Assembly (NCBI GenBank): GCA_963706835.1
Contig: CAVPOB010000017.1
Location: 186,001-250,000 of the forward strand
Direction: 5' to 3'
Length of the DNA: 64,000 bases
Origin: CAVXYG01 sp963706835
GTDB lineage: Bacteria; Actinomycetota; Actinomycetes; S36-B12; GCA-2699445
In this document: piece after piece, positions 8,695 to 16,558 of the stretch
Layout: the number at the start of each line of letters is the position of its first letter
Position numbering within the stretch: position 1 is the first letter of the stretch
The notes under the pieces: generated by a model
Database searches by the model: none
What the model was told of the DNA's origin: nothing
Seen by the model: the letters and a program-made list of their open reading frames with translations, nothing else
Translations under genes and position numbers: made by a program

Positions 8695-9039
8695 ATGACG
8701 GAGAAGACGCCGCCGAGCCGACCTGCCCTGCGCCGCTCGGTCGACGCCACCGTGCACCCGGCGCTGGCCGGACGCAGCGCTCCGGTGCCGGCCCGGAGCG
8801 ATACCACCGATGCCGCGGCACCCGCTGCGCCGAGCCGACAGCAGCAGCAGCTGCGCAAGAACCGGCGGCCCGCAACCTCCGACGTGCTGCGTCCCACGAA
8901 GAAGGACCCGCCCGTCAAGGTCACCGCAGTGATGCCCAAATCGGTCCGCAAGCGGCTGCGCAAAGCGGCGGAGCAGCGCGGGCAATCGGCCGAGGACCTC
9001 GCCGCACAGCTCATCGCGGAGGGCCTCGACGCCGGCTGA
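8695..9039 (+). CDS. small basic protein following parA, possible ribbon-helix-helix DNA-binding partner
   Basis: The 114-residue protein has a disordered, Pro/Ala/Gln-rich N-terminal half including a QQQQ run. Its compact basic C-terminus, VKVTAVMPKSVRKRLRKAAE followed by QRGQSAEDLAAQLIAEGL, has the pattern of a ribbon-helix-helix domain: a beta strand, then two helices. It starts 10 bases after the ParA stop, so the two are almost certainly co-transcribed. ParA partners in such two-gene loci are often small DNA-binding adaptors, so an adaptor role is inferred. No database family was recognised. Confidence 0.6.
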   Translation: MTEKTPPSRPALRRSVDATVHPALAGRSAPVPARSDTTDAAAPAAPSRQQQQLRKNRRPATSDVLRPTKKDPPVKVTAVMPKSVRKRLRKAAEQRGQSAEDLAAQLIAEGLDAG

Positions 9040-9047
9040 GACCGGGG

Positions 9048-9752
9048 TCAGGGGGCGAGCCGAGTGCGATCCCACGCCGTGGGATCGTCGAGGATCGCCG
9101 GCTCCTCGCTGCGGCTGGTGTAGACGATGCGATCGTGCATCCGGGACGGCTGCCCCTGCCAGAGCTCCACCCGCACCGGGCGGACCTCGAATCCGCCCCA
9201 GTGCGGTGGGCGCGGCACGTCACCGGCGGCGAACTGCTCCTGCCGCTGGTGCCAGGCTCGCTGCAACTCCTGGCGACCGCTGATGCGCTGCGACTGCGGG
9301 CTGGCCCACGCCGCCACCTGCGATGCGCGCGGCCGACTGGCGAAGTACGCGTCGGACTCTTCCTCGGTCAAGCGGACCACGGGCCCGGTCACGGCCACCT
9401 GGCGCGACAGCGGCAGCCAGACGAACAGCGCGGTCGCCTGCGGGTGCGCCGCCAACTGCCGGCCCTTGCGGGACTGGTAGTTGGTGAAGAACGTGAAGCC
9501 CAGGGCCGTGACCCCTTTCAACAGGACGGTCCGGGCGCTGGGGACGCCGTCCTCCCCCACCGTGGCCAGCACCATCGCATTGGGCTCCAGCACCGACCCG
9601 GATTCGGCATCGCTGTACCAGGCAGCGAACGCAGGGCCCGGGGCCTCCGGCAGGTCCGCCATCCGCAGCGGCGGCACGAGGTAATCGCGGCGCGCCGCGG
9701 CGAGTTTCGCCGACCGCTCCTGGGGCGATGGCGGTCCCGGCCACAGGCTCAT
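9048..9752 (-). CDS. pdxH: pyridoxamine 5'-phosphate oxidase
   Basis: The 234-residue FMN-dependent enzyme oxidises pyridoxamine or pyridoxine 5'-phosphate to pyridoxal 5'-phosphate. Motifs include PNAMVLATVGEDGVPSARTV, LLKGV, FFTNYQSRKGRQLAAHP with its FMN-phosphate contacts, and the C-terminal WDRTRLAP that is nearly invariant in PdxH. The start at 9752 gives the usual short lead-in before RRDYL; an upstream ATG at 9833 would add an unlikely proline-rich tail. It is divergent from citrate synthase, an arrangement known from other actinobacteria. Confidence 0.93.
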   Translation of the reverse strand: MSLWPGPPSPQERSAKLAAARRDYLVPPLRMADLPEAPGPAFAAWYSDAESGSVLEPNAMVLATVGEDGVPSARTVLLKGVTALGFTFFTNYQSRKGRQLAAHPQATALFVWLPLSRQVAVTGPVVRLTEEESDAYFASRPRASQVAAWASPQSQRISGRQELQRAWHQRQEQFAAGDVPRPPHWGGFEVRPVRVELWQGQPSRMHDRIVYTSRSEEPAILDDPTAWDRTRLAP

Positions 9753-9806
9753 GCCCCGATCCCACCACAACGGGGCGGGGGTCGACGCCTCGCCGCGCCA
9801 GGGGGC

Positions 9807-9812
9807 TAGGGT
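9807..9812 (+). promoter_or_regulatory. -10 box TAGGGT upstream of citrate synthase
   Basis: The hexamer lies about 65 bases before the citrate synthase ATG at 9878, predicting a leader of roughly 60 bases that contains a GGAG ribosome binding site near 9866. Confidence 0.3.
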
Positions 9813-9877
9813 GGGTTCCGGCGGTGGGGGCATTCACCGACCATCGAGGGGCAGCAGCAACGAGCGGAGTGGCGAAC

Positions 9878-11005
9878 ATGGCAGATTTCGTCCCCGGGCT
9901 TGAGGGCGTCGTCGCGTTCGAGACCGAGATCGCGGAACCGGACAAGGAAGGCAGCAGCCTGCGCTACCGAGGGGTCGATATCGAGGACCTGGTGGGGCGG
10001 GTCTCCTTCGGCAACATCTGGGGACTGCTGGTGGATGGCGAGTTCAACACCGGCCTACCCCCGGCGCAGCCGTTCCCCATCCCGATCCACTCCGGGGACG
10101 TGCGGGTGGACGTGCAGTCGGCCATCGCCATGCTGGCCCCGGCATGGGGGCTGCAGCCCCTGCTGGATGCCACTGACGAGGAAGCCCGGGACCAATTGGC
10201 CAGGGTGTCGGTGATGGCGATGTCGTTCGTGGCCCAGTCGGCGCGCGGGCTCGGCGTGCCGATGGTGCCCGAGAACGAGATCGACCAGGCCAGCACGATC
10301 GTGGAGCGGTTCATGCGCCGCTGGCGCGGCGAGCCGGACCCCAAGCACGTGCAGGCCGTGGACGCCTACTTCGTCTCCGCCGCCGAGCACGGGATGAACG
10401 CCTCCACGTTCACCGCCCGGGTGATCGCCTCCACCGGTGCCGACGTTGCCGCTGCAATCTCCGGCGCTATCGGGGCCATGAGCGGTCCGCTGCACGGCGG
10501 CGCCCCGTCGCGGGTGCTGAGCATGGTGGAGGAGATCGAGCGCAGCGGCGATGCCGCCGGCTATGTGCGCGGCGTGCTCGACCGAGGCGATCGCTTGATG
10601 GGATTCGGCCACCGCGTCTACCGAGCCGAAGATCCTCGGGCCCGGGTCCTGCGGCGCACCGCCCGGGAGTTGGGCGCACCGCGCTACGAAGTGGCCGAGG
10701 CGCTCGAGCAGGCCGCACTGGAGGAACTGCGGGCACGTCGTCCCGACCGGGTGCTGGAGACCAACGTCGAGTTCTGGGCTGCGATCGTCCTGGACTTCGC
10801 CGAGGTGCCCGCGCACCTGTTCACGTCCATGTTCACCTGCGCCCGGCTCGCCGGGTGGAGCGCGCACGTCTTGGAGCAGAAGCGCACCGGTCGCCTGGTG
10901 CGGCCCAGCGCGCGCTACATCGGCCCCGGTCCCCGCAAGCCGGAGCAGGTGCCCGGCTGGGATCCGGAGATGGTCGCACCCTCCGGGCACCCGCCGCGGA
11001 CCTGA
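9878..11005 (+). CDS. citA: citrate synthase 2
   Basis: The 375-residue product is a type II-like actinobacterial citrate synthase. The two catalytic histidines are in SGPLHGGAPS and GFGHRVYRAEDPR. The position of the catalytic acid reads NVEFWAA, Glu in place of Asp, as in other members of the CitA subgroup. The C-terminal SAHVLEQKRTGRLVRPSA is strongly conserved and binds substrate. It condenses acetyl-CoA and oxaloacetate in the TCA cycle. The start is supported by GGAG 9 to 12 bases upstream. serC follows on the same strand after 73 bases with its own promoter-like box. Confidence 0.95.
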   Translation: MADFVPGLEGVVAFETEIAEPDKEGSSLRYRGVDIEDLVGRVSFGNIWGLLVDGEFNTGLPPAQPFPIPIHSGDVRVDVQSAIAMLAPAWGLQPLLDATDEEARDQLARVSVMAMSFVAQSARGLGVPMVPENEIDQASTIVERFMRRWRGEPDPKHVQAVDAYFVSAAEHGMNASTFTARVIASTGADVAAAISGAIGAMSGPLHGGAPSRVLSMVEEIERSGDAAGYVRGVLDRGDRLMGFGHRVYRAEDPRARVLRRTARELGAPRYEVAEALEQAALEELRARRPDRVLETNVEFWAAIVLDFAEVPAHLFTSMFTCARLAGWSAHVLEQKRTGRLVRPSARYIGPGPRKPEQVPGWDPEMVAPSGHPPRT

Positions 11006-11043
11006 GCGACCCCAGTCGGCCGCGCCGGTGGCCAACCACCCAG

Positions 11044-11049
11044 TAGCCT
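11044..11049 (+). promoter_or_regulatory. -10 box TAGCCT upstream of serC
   Basis: The hexamer lies 29 bases before the serC ATG, predicting a leader of about 23 bases that still holds the GGAG ribosome binding site. Confidence 0.35.
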
Positions 11050-11078
11050 GGAAGCACCCGAATCACTGGAGCACGCCG

Positions 11079-12212
11079 ATGAGCCCCGATCCCAGCAGCA
11101 TCACCATCCCCGCCGAACTGCGGCCGGTCGATGGACGGTTCGGATCCGGGCCATCGAAGGTTCGCCCGGAGCAAGTGTCGGCGCTGGCCGCCGTCGCGGG
11201 GACGTATCTGGGCACCTCTCACCGGCAGGCCACCGTCAAGGACCAGGTGGGCCGTCTGCGGACCGGCCTGCGGGACCTCTTCAGCCTCCCCGACGGGTAC
11301 GAGGTCGTGCTCGGCAACGGCGGCAGCACCGCCTTCTGGGAAGTTGCGTGCTTCGGCCTCATCGAATCCAGCGCACAGTTCCTCACCTTCGGCGAGTTCG
11401 GCAGCAAGTTCGCCGCCTCGGCCAAGAAAGCGCCGTTCCTGCCGCAGGTGGATGTCCGCAGCGCTCAGCCGCCGGGGGCGCCGTCCTTCGCACCTGAGGC
11501 CGGGATCGACAGCTACGCCACCCCCCACAACGAGACCTCGACGGGGGTCGCGCTGCCGCCGCTGCGCCCCGCGGGCGCAGACGACGACGCCCTGGTGCTC
11601 ATCGACGCCACGTCCGGGGCCGGTGGCTTGCCGGTCGATACCGCCGAGGTCGATGCCTACTACTTCGCTCCGCAGAAGTCCTTCGGCTCCGACGGCGGGC
11701 TCTGGGTGGCCCTGCTGTCCCCGCGTGCCCTGGAGCGTGCGGCTCGGATCGCGGCATCGGATCGGTACATCCCTCCGTTCCTCGACCTCGCAACGGCGAT
11801 CGACAACTCCGCGAAGAACCAGACCTACAACACCCCGGCTCTGGCCACGATCTACCTCATGGCCGAGCAGGTCGAATGGTTCAACAGCCAGGGCGGCCTC
11901 GACTGGTGCGTGGCGCGGACCTCGGAGTCCAGTTCGGCGTTGTACAGCTGGGCCGAGGCCAGCGCCTACGCCACACCCTTCGTCACCGACCCCGCGCTGC
12001 GCTCGGCGGTCGTCGGGACCATCGACCTAGCGGACACCATCGACGCGACGGCGGTCAGCAAGGCGCTGCGCGCCAACGGCATCGTCGATACCGAGCCCTA
12101 CCGCAAGCTGGGCCGCAATCAGTTGCGGATCGCCATGTTCCCCGCCGTGGATCCTGCCGATGTCCGTGCGCTGACGACGTGCATCGACTACGTGGTGGAT
12201 CGAATCGCCTGA
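11079..12212 (+). CDS. serC: phosphoserine aminotransferase, actinobacterial type
   Basis: The 377-residue fold-type I aminotransferase makes 3-phosphoserine from 3-phosphohydroxypyruvate in serine synthesis. The start region ITIPAELRPVDGRFGSGPSK and the lysine in YYFAPQKSFGSDGG (Lys200, the PLP Schiff base) are characteristic of the mycobacterial-type SerC. HNETSTGV is the cofactor-phosphate and substrate loop. The ATG at 11079 has a GGAG 8 to 11 bases upstream; the upstream ATG at 11028 would add 17 atypical residues. Confidence 0.95.
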   Translation: MSPDPSSITIPAELRPVDGRFGSGPSKVRPEQVSALAAVAGTYLGTSHRQATVKDQVGRLRTGLRDLFSLPDGYEVVLGNGGSTAFWEVACFGLIESSAQFLTFGEFGSKFAASAKKAPFLPQVDVRSAQPPGAPSFAPEAGIDSYATPHNETSTGVALPPLRPAGADDDALVLIDATSGAGGLPVDTAEVDAYYFAPQKSFGSDGGLWVALLSPRALERAARIAASDRYIPPFLDLATAIDNSAKNQTYNTPALATIYLMAEQVEWFNSQGGLDWCVARTSESSSALYSWAEASAYATPFVTDPALRSAVVGTIDLADTIDATAVSKALRANGIVDTEPYRKLGRNQLRIAMFPAVDPADVRALTTCIDYVVDRIA

Positions 12213-12251
12213 GACTCGGACGCGGTGCGCGTGGCAGGTGCCGCCTCGTCA

Positions 12252-12257
12252 TACGCT
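12252..12257 (+). promoter_or_regulatory. -10 box TACGCT of the membrane-anchored protein gene
   Basis: The box ends 7 bases before the GTG at 12265, placing the transcription start at the codon itself, although a weak GAGGG also lies in the gap. Confidence 0.4.
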
Positions 12258-12264
12258 TGAGGGC

Positions 12265-12828
12265 GTGAATGCCACGCGCCGACCGGTGTATGTCGATCGA
12301 CGGCCCCCTGCGTCCCAGAACAACAGCGCCAAGTTGCTGGGCCTGACTGCTGTCACCGCTGTGGTCGTACTCATGATGGGCACGATGTTCTGGGTACTGG
12401 CGGCCAACGACAACCGCGGCAGCCTCGAGCAGTTGGCGCAGGAGGACGAAGGTCAGGCCGCAGCTATCCCGGCGGAGCCGGCCCCGGCTCCGGCTCCAGC
12501 CCCGGCCCCAGCGCCGCAGCCGAAGCCGGTGGTCGTTCCCGCGGCCCCCGAACAGTCGGAGCTATCGTCGAACGACTGGCTGCTGTCCCGCTTCGCCCTG
12601 ATCAAGGAGGGCGGGAACCTGACGGTCAGCGGCACGGTGCAGAACCTTGCCAGCAGCGAGCGGTCGGCGACCCTGCGAGTCTTCGTGTACGCCAACGGCG
12701 CTCACATCGCCACCGGCAGCGGTGAGGTACGCAGAGTGCCCGGGGGTGCCTCCACCGAGATCAGCCTGCCCAGTGGCACCCCATGGACAGCGGGGGACGT
12801 GATCCTCTTCCAGGCGGAAGACTTCTAG
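12265..12828 (+). CDS. single-pass membrane protein with Pro/Ala linker and extracytoplasmic beta domain
   Basis: The 187-residue protein has a short basic cytoplasmic N-terminus and one membrane helix at about residues 25-48. An acidic stretch is followed by a striking alternating Pro-Ala linker (APAPAPAPAPAPQPKP), then a C-terminal domain starting SSNDWLLSRFALIKEGGNLT with repeated beta-strand signals. That domain resembles FxLYD/DUF3426-like extracellular domains that keep a strand-rich fold outside the membrane. No enzymatic motif is visible. A sensing or cell-wall-associated role is inferred from topology only. Confidence 0.7.
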   Translation: MNATRRPVYVDRRPPASQNNSAKLLGLTAVTAVVVLMMGTMFWVLAANDNRGSLEQLAQEDEGQAAAIPAEPAPAPAPAPAPAPQPKPVVVPAAPEQSELSSNDWLLSRFALIKEGGNLTVSGTVQNLASSERSATLRVFVYANGAHIATGSGEVRRVPGGASTEISLPSGTPWTAGDVILFQAEDF

Positions 12829-12838
12829 CGCTCGGCGC

Positions 12839-12922
12839 TCACAGCACGGCGGACAGGACGACGGCCAAGAGGAGTCCGAGGAGCACGACGAGCGTGATGA
12901 TCCGCCGAGTGCGAGGGCCCAT
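12839..12922 (-). CDS. 27-residue membrane micropeptide
   Basis: A short minus-strand frame begins ATG GGC CCT and encodes MGPRTRRII followed by one hydrophobic helix ending LSAVL and a stop. A purine-rich GGGGGA lies directly upstream. The pattern of positive residues then a single helix is typical of small membrane proteins and is hard to explain otherwise, but so short a frame could be chance. Confidence 0.4.
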   Translation of the reverse strand: MGPRTRRIITLVVLLGLLLAVVLSAVL

Positions 12923-13080
12923 TCCCCCACGGTAGGCCACGGCGCGCCGGGTCCAGGGGCGCGGCGCTGCCTCGGTCGGCGCGTCCCCGGGGAGCGGTGG
13001 CTGACTTGGTGGCCTGACTGCTGCTCCCGGCCGGCGCCATGTGGAGTTCCTCTGGAGGTCGTGAACCGGTGACGGGGGAA

Positions 13081-13368
13081 TGCACCCGGTTCGGGGGTCT
13101 GCACCCCATGCGGGGGCGGATCGGCCTCCTCCCGGGGCAGCGATGCACCCGGTTCGGGGGTCTGCACCCGAAACGGGGGCGGATCGGCCTCCTCCCGGGG
13201 CAGCGATGCACCCGGTTCGGGGGTCTGCACCCGAAACGGGGGCGGATCGGCCTGAAAACCCCGGCCTAGCCCCCGTCCCAGGTGCAAACCCCCATACCGG
13301 GTGCAGAGATCGGCGCCTCCAGGCCTCTTGAGCCCCCGTTTCGGGTGCAAACCCCCATCACGGGTGCA
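13081..13368. repeat. 63-bp-period repeat array, locus 1 (3 forward units, 2 reverse units)
   Basis: Forward 37-bp units start at 13081, 13144 and 13207. Each is TGCACCC, 5 variable bases, GGGGGT, one base, TGCACCC, 5 variable bases, GGGGGC. Two reverse-complement units start at 13269 and 13332. Unit spacing is 63 bp on each side and the centre gap (13244-13268) is 25 bp. The 26-bp linkers between forward units are identical. The array fills the interval between two minus-strand genes. After it, 13390-13443 holds a simple CCGTCCGC-type tract and CCCCAA runs. Confidence 0.9.
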
Positions 13369-13499
13369 ACCTTCGCCCGCGGGGCATGTGCGAGCCCGTC
13401 CGCCCGTCCGCCCGTCCGCCCCAACCCCCAACCCCCAACCCCAGCCCAAGAGGCCTTAGGGGGTGACGGGTTCGGCGTGAAGTGATCACTCCATACCGT

Positions 13500-14078
13500 C
13501 TAGGCCGGCGTCCCCGCTCGGGTTGCCCCCGCCAATGGGAACTCGCGCAGGATCTCGTAGCGCGGTTGCGGGCCCTGGTGCGAGGACACCAGTTGCAGCG
13601 ACGGCACCGACCAGGTCGGACTCCGCACGCCGCGCAGGCCCTCCCGCAGGTCCGGCGGCAGCGGAGCCGACCGCCTGCCGCGCGCCACCGTGATGTGCGC
13701 GCGAAACCGATAGCCGGCCATCGTCCCGGGAGCCTGGCAGGCCTTGCCAGCCCGGTAGCTGGCACGGGCCAGCGCCTCCATCCGCGCATCGTCGGCCGGT
13801 TGGCTCCCAGCAACGTGCAAGTAGCCGACGCCGCCGGAGAACACCCCGCCGCCGACCACGCGCACCGTCAGCGGCCCCTCTCCCAGGCGCTCCAGCCGGC
13901 GCAGCAGCCGTCCCTCCACGCACGCGATCCCGGCTTGCTCGAGTTCGCCGTAGAAGGCCAGCGTGAGGTGCCAGCGGCCTGGCGGGATGGCCCGCACACC
14001 TTCCGGCAGCACCGGCAGGCCGGGGTGCAGCGCAGAGGCGAGATCGGCCGGGACGGGAAGGGACGCGAAGACTCGCAT
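13500..14078 (-). CDS. thpR: RNA 2',3'-cyclic phosphodiesterase (2H family)
   Basis: The 192-residue protein carries both HxT/S motifs of the 2H phosphoesterase fold: HLTLAF near residue 37 and HITVARG near residue 127. The opening MRVFASLPVPADLASAL is the usual ThpR/LigT N-terminus. These enzymes hydrolyse 2',3'-cyclic phosphates at RNA ends. A second, divergent 2H protein occurs at 44.2 kb in this window. No operon partner is evident: DUF2530 starts 60 bases away on the other strand. Confidence 0.85.
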   Translation of the reverse strand: MRVFASLPVPADLASALHPGLPVLPEGVRAIPPGRWHLTLAFYGELEQAGIACVEGRLLRRLERLGEGPLTVRVVGGGVFSGGVGYLHVAGSQPADDARMEALARASYRAGKACQAPGTMAGYRFRAHITVARGRRSAPLPPDLREGLRGVRSPTWSVPSLQLVSSHQGPQPRYEILREFPLAGATRAGTPA

Positions 14079-14125
14079 CCGCCCATTGTGCGGTCGGCGC
14101 CGCGACGTCCGGGGCAGCGCGCCGG

Positions 14126-14131
14126 TACGGT
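14126..14131 (+). promoter_or_regulatory. -10 box TACGGT of the DUF2530 gene
   Basis: It ends 6 bases before the GTG at 14138, with no ribosome binding site between them. Confidence 0.4.
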
Positions 14132-14137
14132 GTCGGT

Positions 14138-14404
14138 GTGGCCACTAGCAGCGAGCGCGAACCGCTTCAGCAGCCCACCGAGCCGCTTGATGTGGACGGG
14201 GTCTCGGCGATGGCGGTCGGCACCGTCCTGTGGGCGGTGGCACTGGTCGTCCTGCTGCTCACCGGGACCAGGTTCAGCGACGATGACGGCTGGTGGTTGT
14301 GGGTGTGCCTCGTGGGCTGTGGAATCGGGGCGGTCATGGTCCTCTACACCAGGAGGCGCCGAGCCGTCTACGGGGCGGCGCGCGCTGCTGCAGGCGCCGA
14401 CTGA
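14138..14404 (+). CDS. DUF2530 membrane protein
   Basis: The 88-residue protein has two membrane helices (about residues 24-43 and 52-71). The second begins DDGWWLWVCLVGCGIGAVMV and ends in a basic stop-transfer YTRRRRAV, the signature of DUF2530 proteins of actinobacteria. The function of the family is unknown. It sits convergent to a DUF3027 gene, a neighbour often found with it. Confidence 0.8.
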   Translation: MATSSEREPLQQPTEPLDVDGVSAMAVGTVLWAVALVVLLLTGTRFSDDDGWWLWVCLVGCGIGAVMVLYTRRRRAVYGAARAAAGAD

Positions 14405-14417
14405 TCGCAGTGAACGC

Positions 14418-15188
14418 TCAGGAGTGCCCGAAATCCAGCGAATCGGCCCCGTAGTCGTCGATGAGCGGATCCACCCGGGGAACGGCGGAACCATCGGGTT
14501 GGACCTCGCTATGCGCCCCGCAGCCGTGGTCGAGGGAGACCACTCGCCCGTCGGCCGGCGACAGCAAATGCGAGCACACACCGAAGAGCTGCCCCAGCGG
14601 GCCCCCTATGAGGAGCAACCAGCCGCACGTGGCGCACTTGCCAGGCGCCGCCTTCGCCATGGCCGCATGCGGACCGTGCTCACCCCCGTACCAGCGAGAC
14701 GCGGCATCGCGGCGCCCATCCGCAGAGGGCACGCGTGTGCGGGTCAGCCACGGCTCCCAGTTGGCCGGGTGCAGCGGCGGGTCGCCCAGGGCCCCGGCGA
14801 GGTCGGCTTCGCCCGACCAGCCGGGTGCCAGTCTGGGGTCATCGGGGTCGGTGGTCGCGATGACTCCTGCCGCCAGATCGCCGGCGCGCACGCGATCAGA
14901 CCAGGGCACCCACTTCGGGGCCAGCACCGCATCCCCGCCGGGCAGCAACACCACCTCGCAGACCGTCGCCTGCCGGGACCGGCTGGCACGGGCGAGGGTC
15001 ACCGACCAGACCCACCCGCGGTAGCCGGCTGCGGTACAGGTGAACGTATGCGTGACGAGGCGCTCCCCTTCCGCGACTACGCCGACATGGTCGCCGACCC
15101 GGTCGGGCCCGCCCTCGCTGATCGCGGCCTCATGTGCGAGCGCGATCGCAGCCGCACAGATATGGTCTGGGACCGTTGAAGCTCTCAT
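14418..15188 (-). CDS. DUF3027 family protein
   Basis: The 256-residue protein matches the actinobacterial DUF3027 family. The opening ICAAAIALAHEAAISEGG is helical; the middle YRGWVWSVTLARASRSRQAT is a typical core segment. The C-terminal half has a Cys4-like arrangement, GKCATCGWLLLIGGPLGQLF, followed by GVCSHLLSPADGRVVSLDHGC, which suggests a zinc site. The start at 15188 follows a GGAGGG site. It is divergent from the DUF2771-like lipoprotein, and a cold-shock gene is nearby, as in other actinobacteria. No function is established. Confidence 0.8.
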   Translation of the reverse strand: MRASTVPDHICAAAIALAHEAAISEGGPDRVGDHVGVVAEGERLVTHTFTCTAAGYRGWVWSVTLARASRSRQATVCEVVLLPGGDAVLAPKWVPWSDRVRAGDLAAGVIATTDPDDPRLAPGWSGEADLAGALGDPPLHPANWEPWLTRTRVPSADGRRDAASRWYGGEHGPHAAMAKAAPGKCATCGWLLLIGGPLGQLFGVCSHLLSPADGRVVSLDHGCGAHSEVQPDGSAVPRVDPLIDDYGADSLDFGHS

Positions 15189-15290
15189 CCGGGGCGCCAC
15201 CCTCCGATTGTGCCCGATGGTGCCGCACGGCCACCGACCAGCCGGGCGATACGCTGGACCCCGGCGCCGAATTCGAGGGTAGGGGTACGC

Positions 15291-15740
15291 ATGCGACCGC
15301 GTTTGCTGATGGCTGCAGTCATGGCGCTTGCCGGGGTCGGGCTGGCCTCCTGCGAGCAACCCGCTCCGGGCATCACGGCCTTCTCCGGCACGAACAGCGT
15401 GCGCACCGAGGCGCTGTGCTGGGCCTTCGACGCAGACTCCCTGGCACCGGAGGCGTGCGCCCGCGACATCATCGTCGGCAGCGAGCTCGGAGGAGCACCG
15501 GAGCTGCCGGTGGCACCCGGCACCGTGGTCGGTATCAGCGTCGATACCGCAGTCGCTGAAGACGGCTGGGTGCCGAGCCTGGGCGGACAGCGGTTGGTGA
15601 ACACGCCCCTGACCGGGACGTACTACCGCTTCACCTTCCCCCAGGCCGAACTGCCCGAGGAGGGCTTGGGCCTGCAGGTCCTGTCGGGTCCGCAGACCCA
15701 GTTGCGCGGGGTGTGGGCGGTTCGGCTGGTGAATCCCTGA
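15291..15740 (+). CDS. lipoprotein, DUF2771-like
   Basis: The 149-residue product has a lipoprotein signal: hydrophobic residues 5-18, then LASC with the lipidated cysteine. The mature part contains four further cysteines (in EALCWAF and PEACARD among others) and a beta-rich body ending GVWAVRLVNP. Genome context, between DUF3027 and a cold-shock gene, is the usual setting of DUF2771 lipoproteins, so that family is inferred more from context than from a clear motif. The ATG at 15291 is chosen because it gives a complete signal peptide. Confidence 0.65.
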   Translation: MRPRLLMAAVMALAGVGLASCEQPAPGITAFSGTNSVRTEALCWAFDADSLAPEACARDIIVGSELGGAPELPVAPGTVVGISVDTAVAEDGWVPSLGGQRLVNTPLTGTYYRFTFPQAELPEEGLGLQVLSGPQTQLRGVWAVRLVNP

Positions 15741-15849
15741 GGCCCGCGGACGGCGGCGGCAAGAACCGCGCGGCCGCGCGGCGGCAGACTGCGGACGAGC
15801 CGGGAAGCGCGCCCTCGCACGCCAGACAGTCGGGCGCGGGGCGGATCGG

Positions 15850-16233
15850 TCAGACGTCGATGTCGTCGGCGACTGCGCGCAGCAGCGTGGCGATCCGGCG
15901 CGAATGCGCATCGTCGGGATAGCGGCCCCGGCGGAAGGTGTTGGACTCGCGGTCCAGCACCTTGATGAGGTCCTCCAGATTGCCGGCGATCTCCTCGGCG
16001 GGCTTGCGCTTGGCCTTCACCACAGACTGCGGGGCATCCAGGACCGTCAACGACAGCGCCTGCTTGCCTTTGCGGCCATCGGCGACGCCGAACTCCACTC
16101 GTGTGCCCGGCTTGAGGTCGGAGACCCCCAGCGGCAGCGTCGAGGCATGCACGAACACCTCATCGCCGTCATCGCTGGCGAGGAAGCCGAAGCCCTTCTC
16201 TGCGTTGAACCACTTCACTTTGCCCGTGGGCAT
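15850..16233 (-). CDS. cold-shock domain protein with C-terminal extension
   Basis: Residues 1-65 form a cold-shock domain: GKVKWFNAEKGFGFLASDDG contains the RNP1-type KGFGFL, and EVFVHAS is RNP2. This single-stranded nucleic acid-binding fold acts as an RNA chaperone or anti-terminator. A further 60 residues, basic then helical (VVKAKRKPAEEIAGNLEDLI), extend beyond the usual 67-residue CspA length, as in the long actinobacterial paralogue found near DUF3027. A strong GGGGAGGA lies upstream of the ATG. Confidence 0.92.
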   Translation of the reverse strand: MPTGKVKWFNAEKGFGFLASDDGDEVFVHASTLPLGVSDLKPGTRVEFGVADGRKGKQALSLTVLDAPQSVVKAKRKPAEEIAGNLEDLIKVLDRESNTFRRGRYPDDAHSRRIATLLRAVADDIDV

Positions 16234-16302
16234 GGCTGTCCTCCCCTCCCTGACGCAACGCCCCAAGGTACCGCACCGCGCGGCCCCGTGTCCGATGCAG
16301 CC

Positions 16303-16512
16303 TCAGGCGCCATCGGTGGCCCGCCGGACCGCGTCGCTGCGGACCCGAGCGTTGCGGAGCAGGCCCAACAGGATGAGCAGGAACCCCAGGCCGGTCAGCA
16401 TGGCCAGGAACCACAGCACACCCGGCAGTTCGGCCCCCGTGACCAGCGGCGACATCGCCACAAGCGTGCACAGCACGCCAACGGCAAAGGCTGCGGCCCC
16501 GAATCGGATCAC
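16303..16512 (-). CDS. small two-helix membrane protein
   Basis: The 69-residue protein has two hydrophobic helices (about residues 5-23 and 30-50) followed by a basic tail NARVRSDAVRR. The GTG start at 16512 places the first helix near the N-terminus; longer starts add an implausible arginine-rich segment. It lies 46 bases after the gpmA stop on the same strand and could be co-transcribed. No family was recognised. Confidence 0.6.
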   Translation of the reverse strand: MIRFGAAAFAVGVLCTLVAMSPLVTGAELPGVLWFLAMLTGLGFLLILLGLLRNARVRSDAVRRATDGA

Positions 16513-16558
16513 ACCATCATGGTACGCCCGCCCCAGGTTGGCCGTGCCCGCCCCAGCG

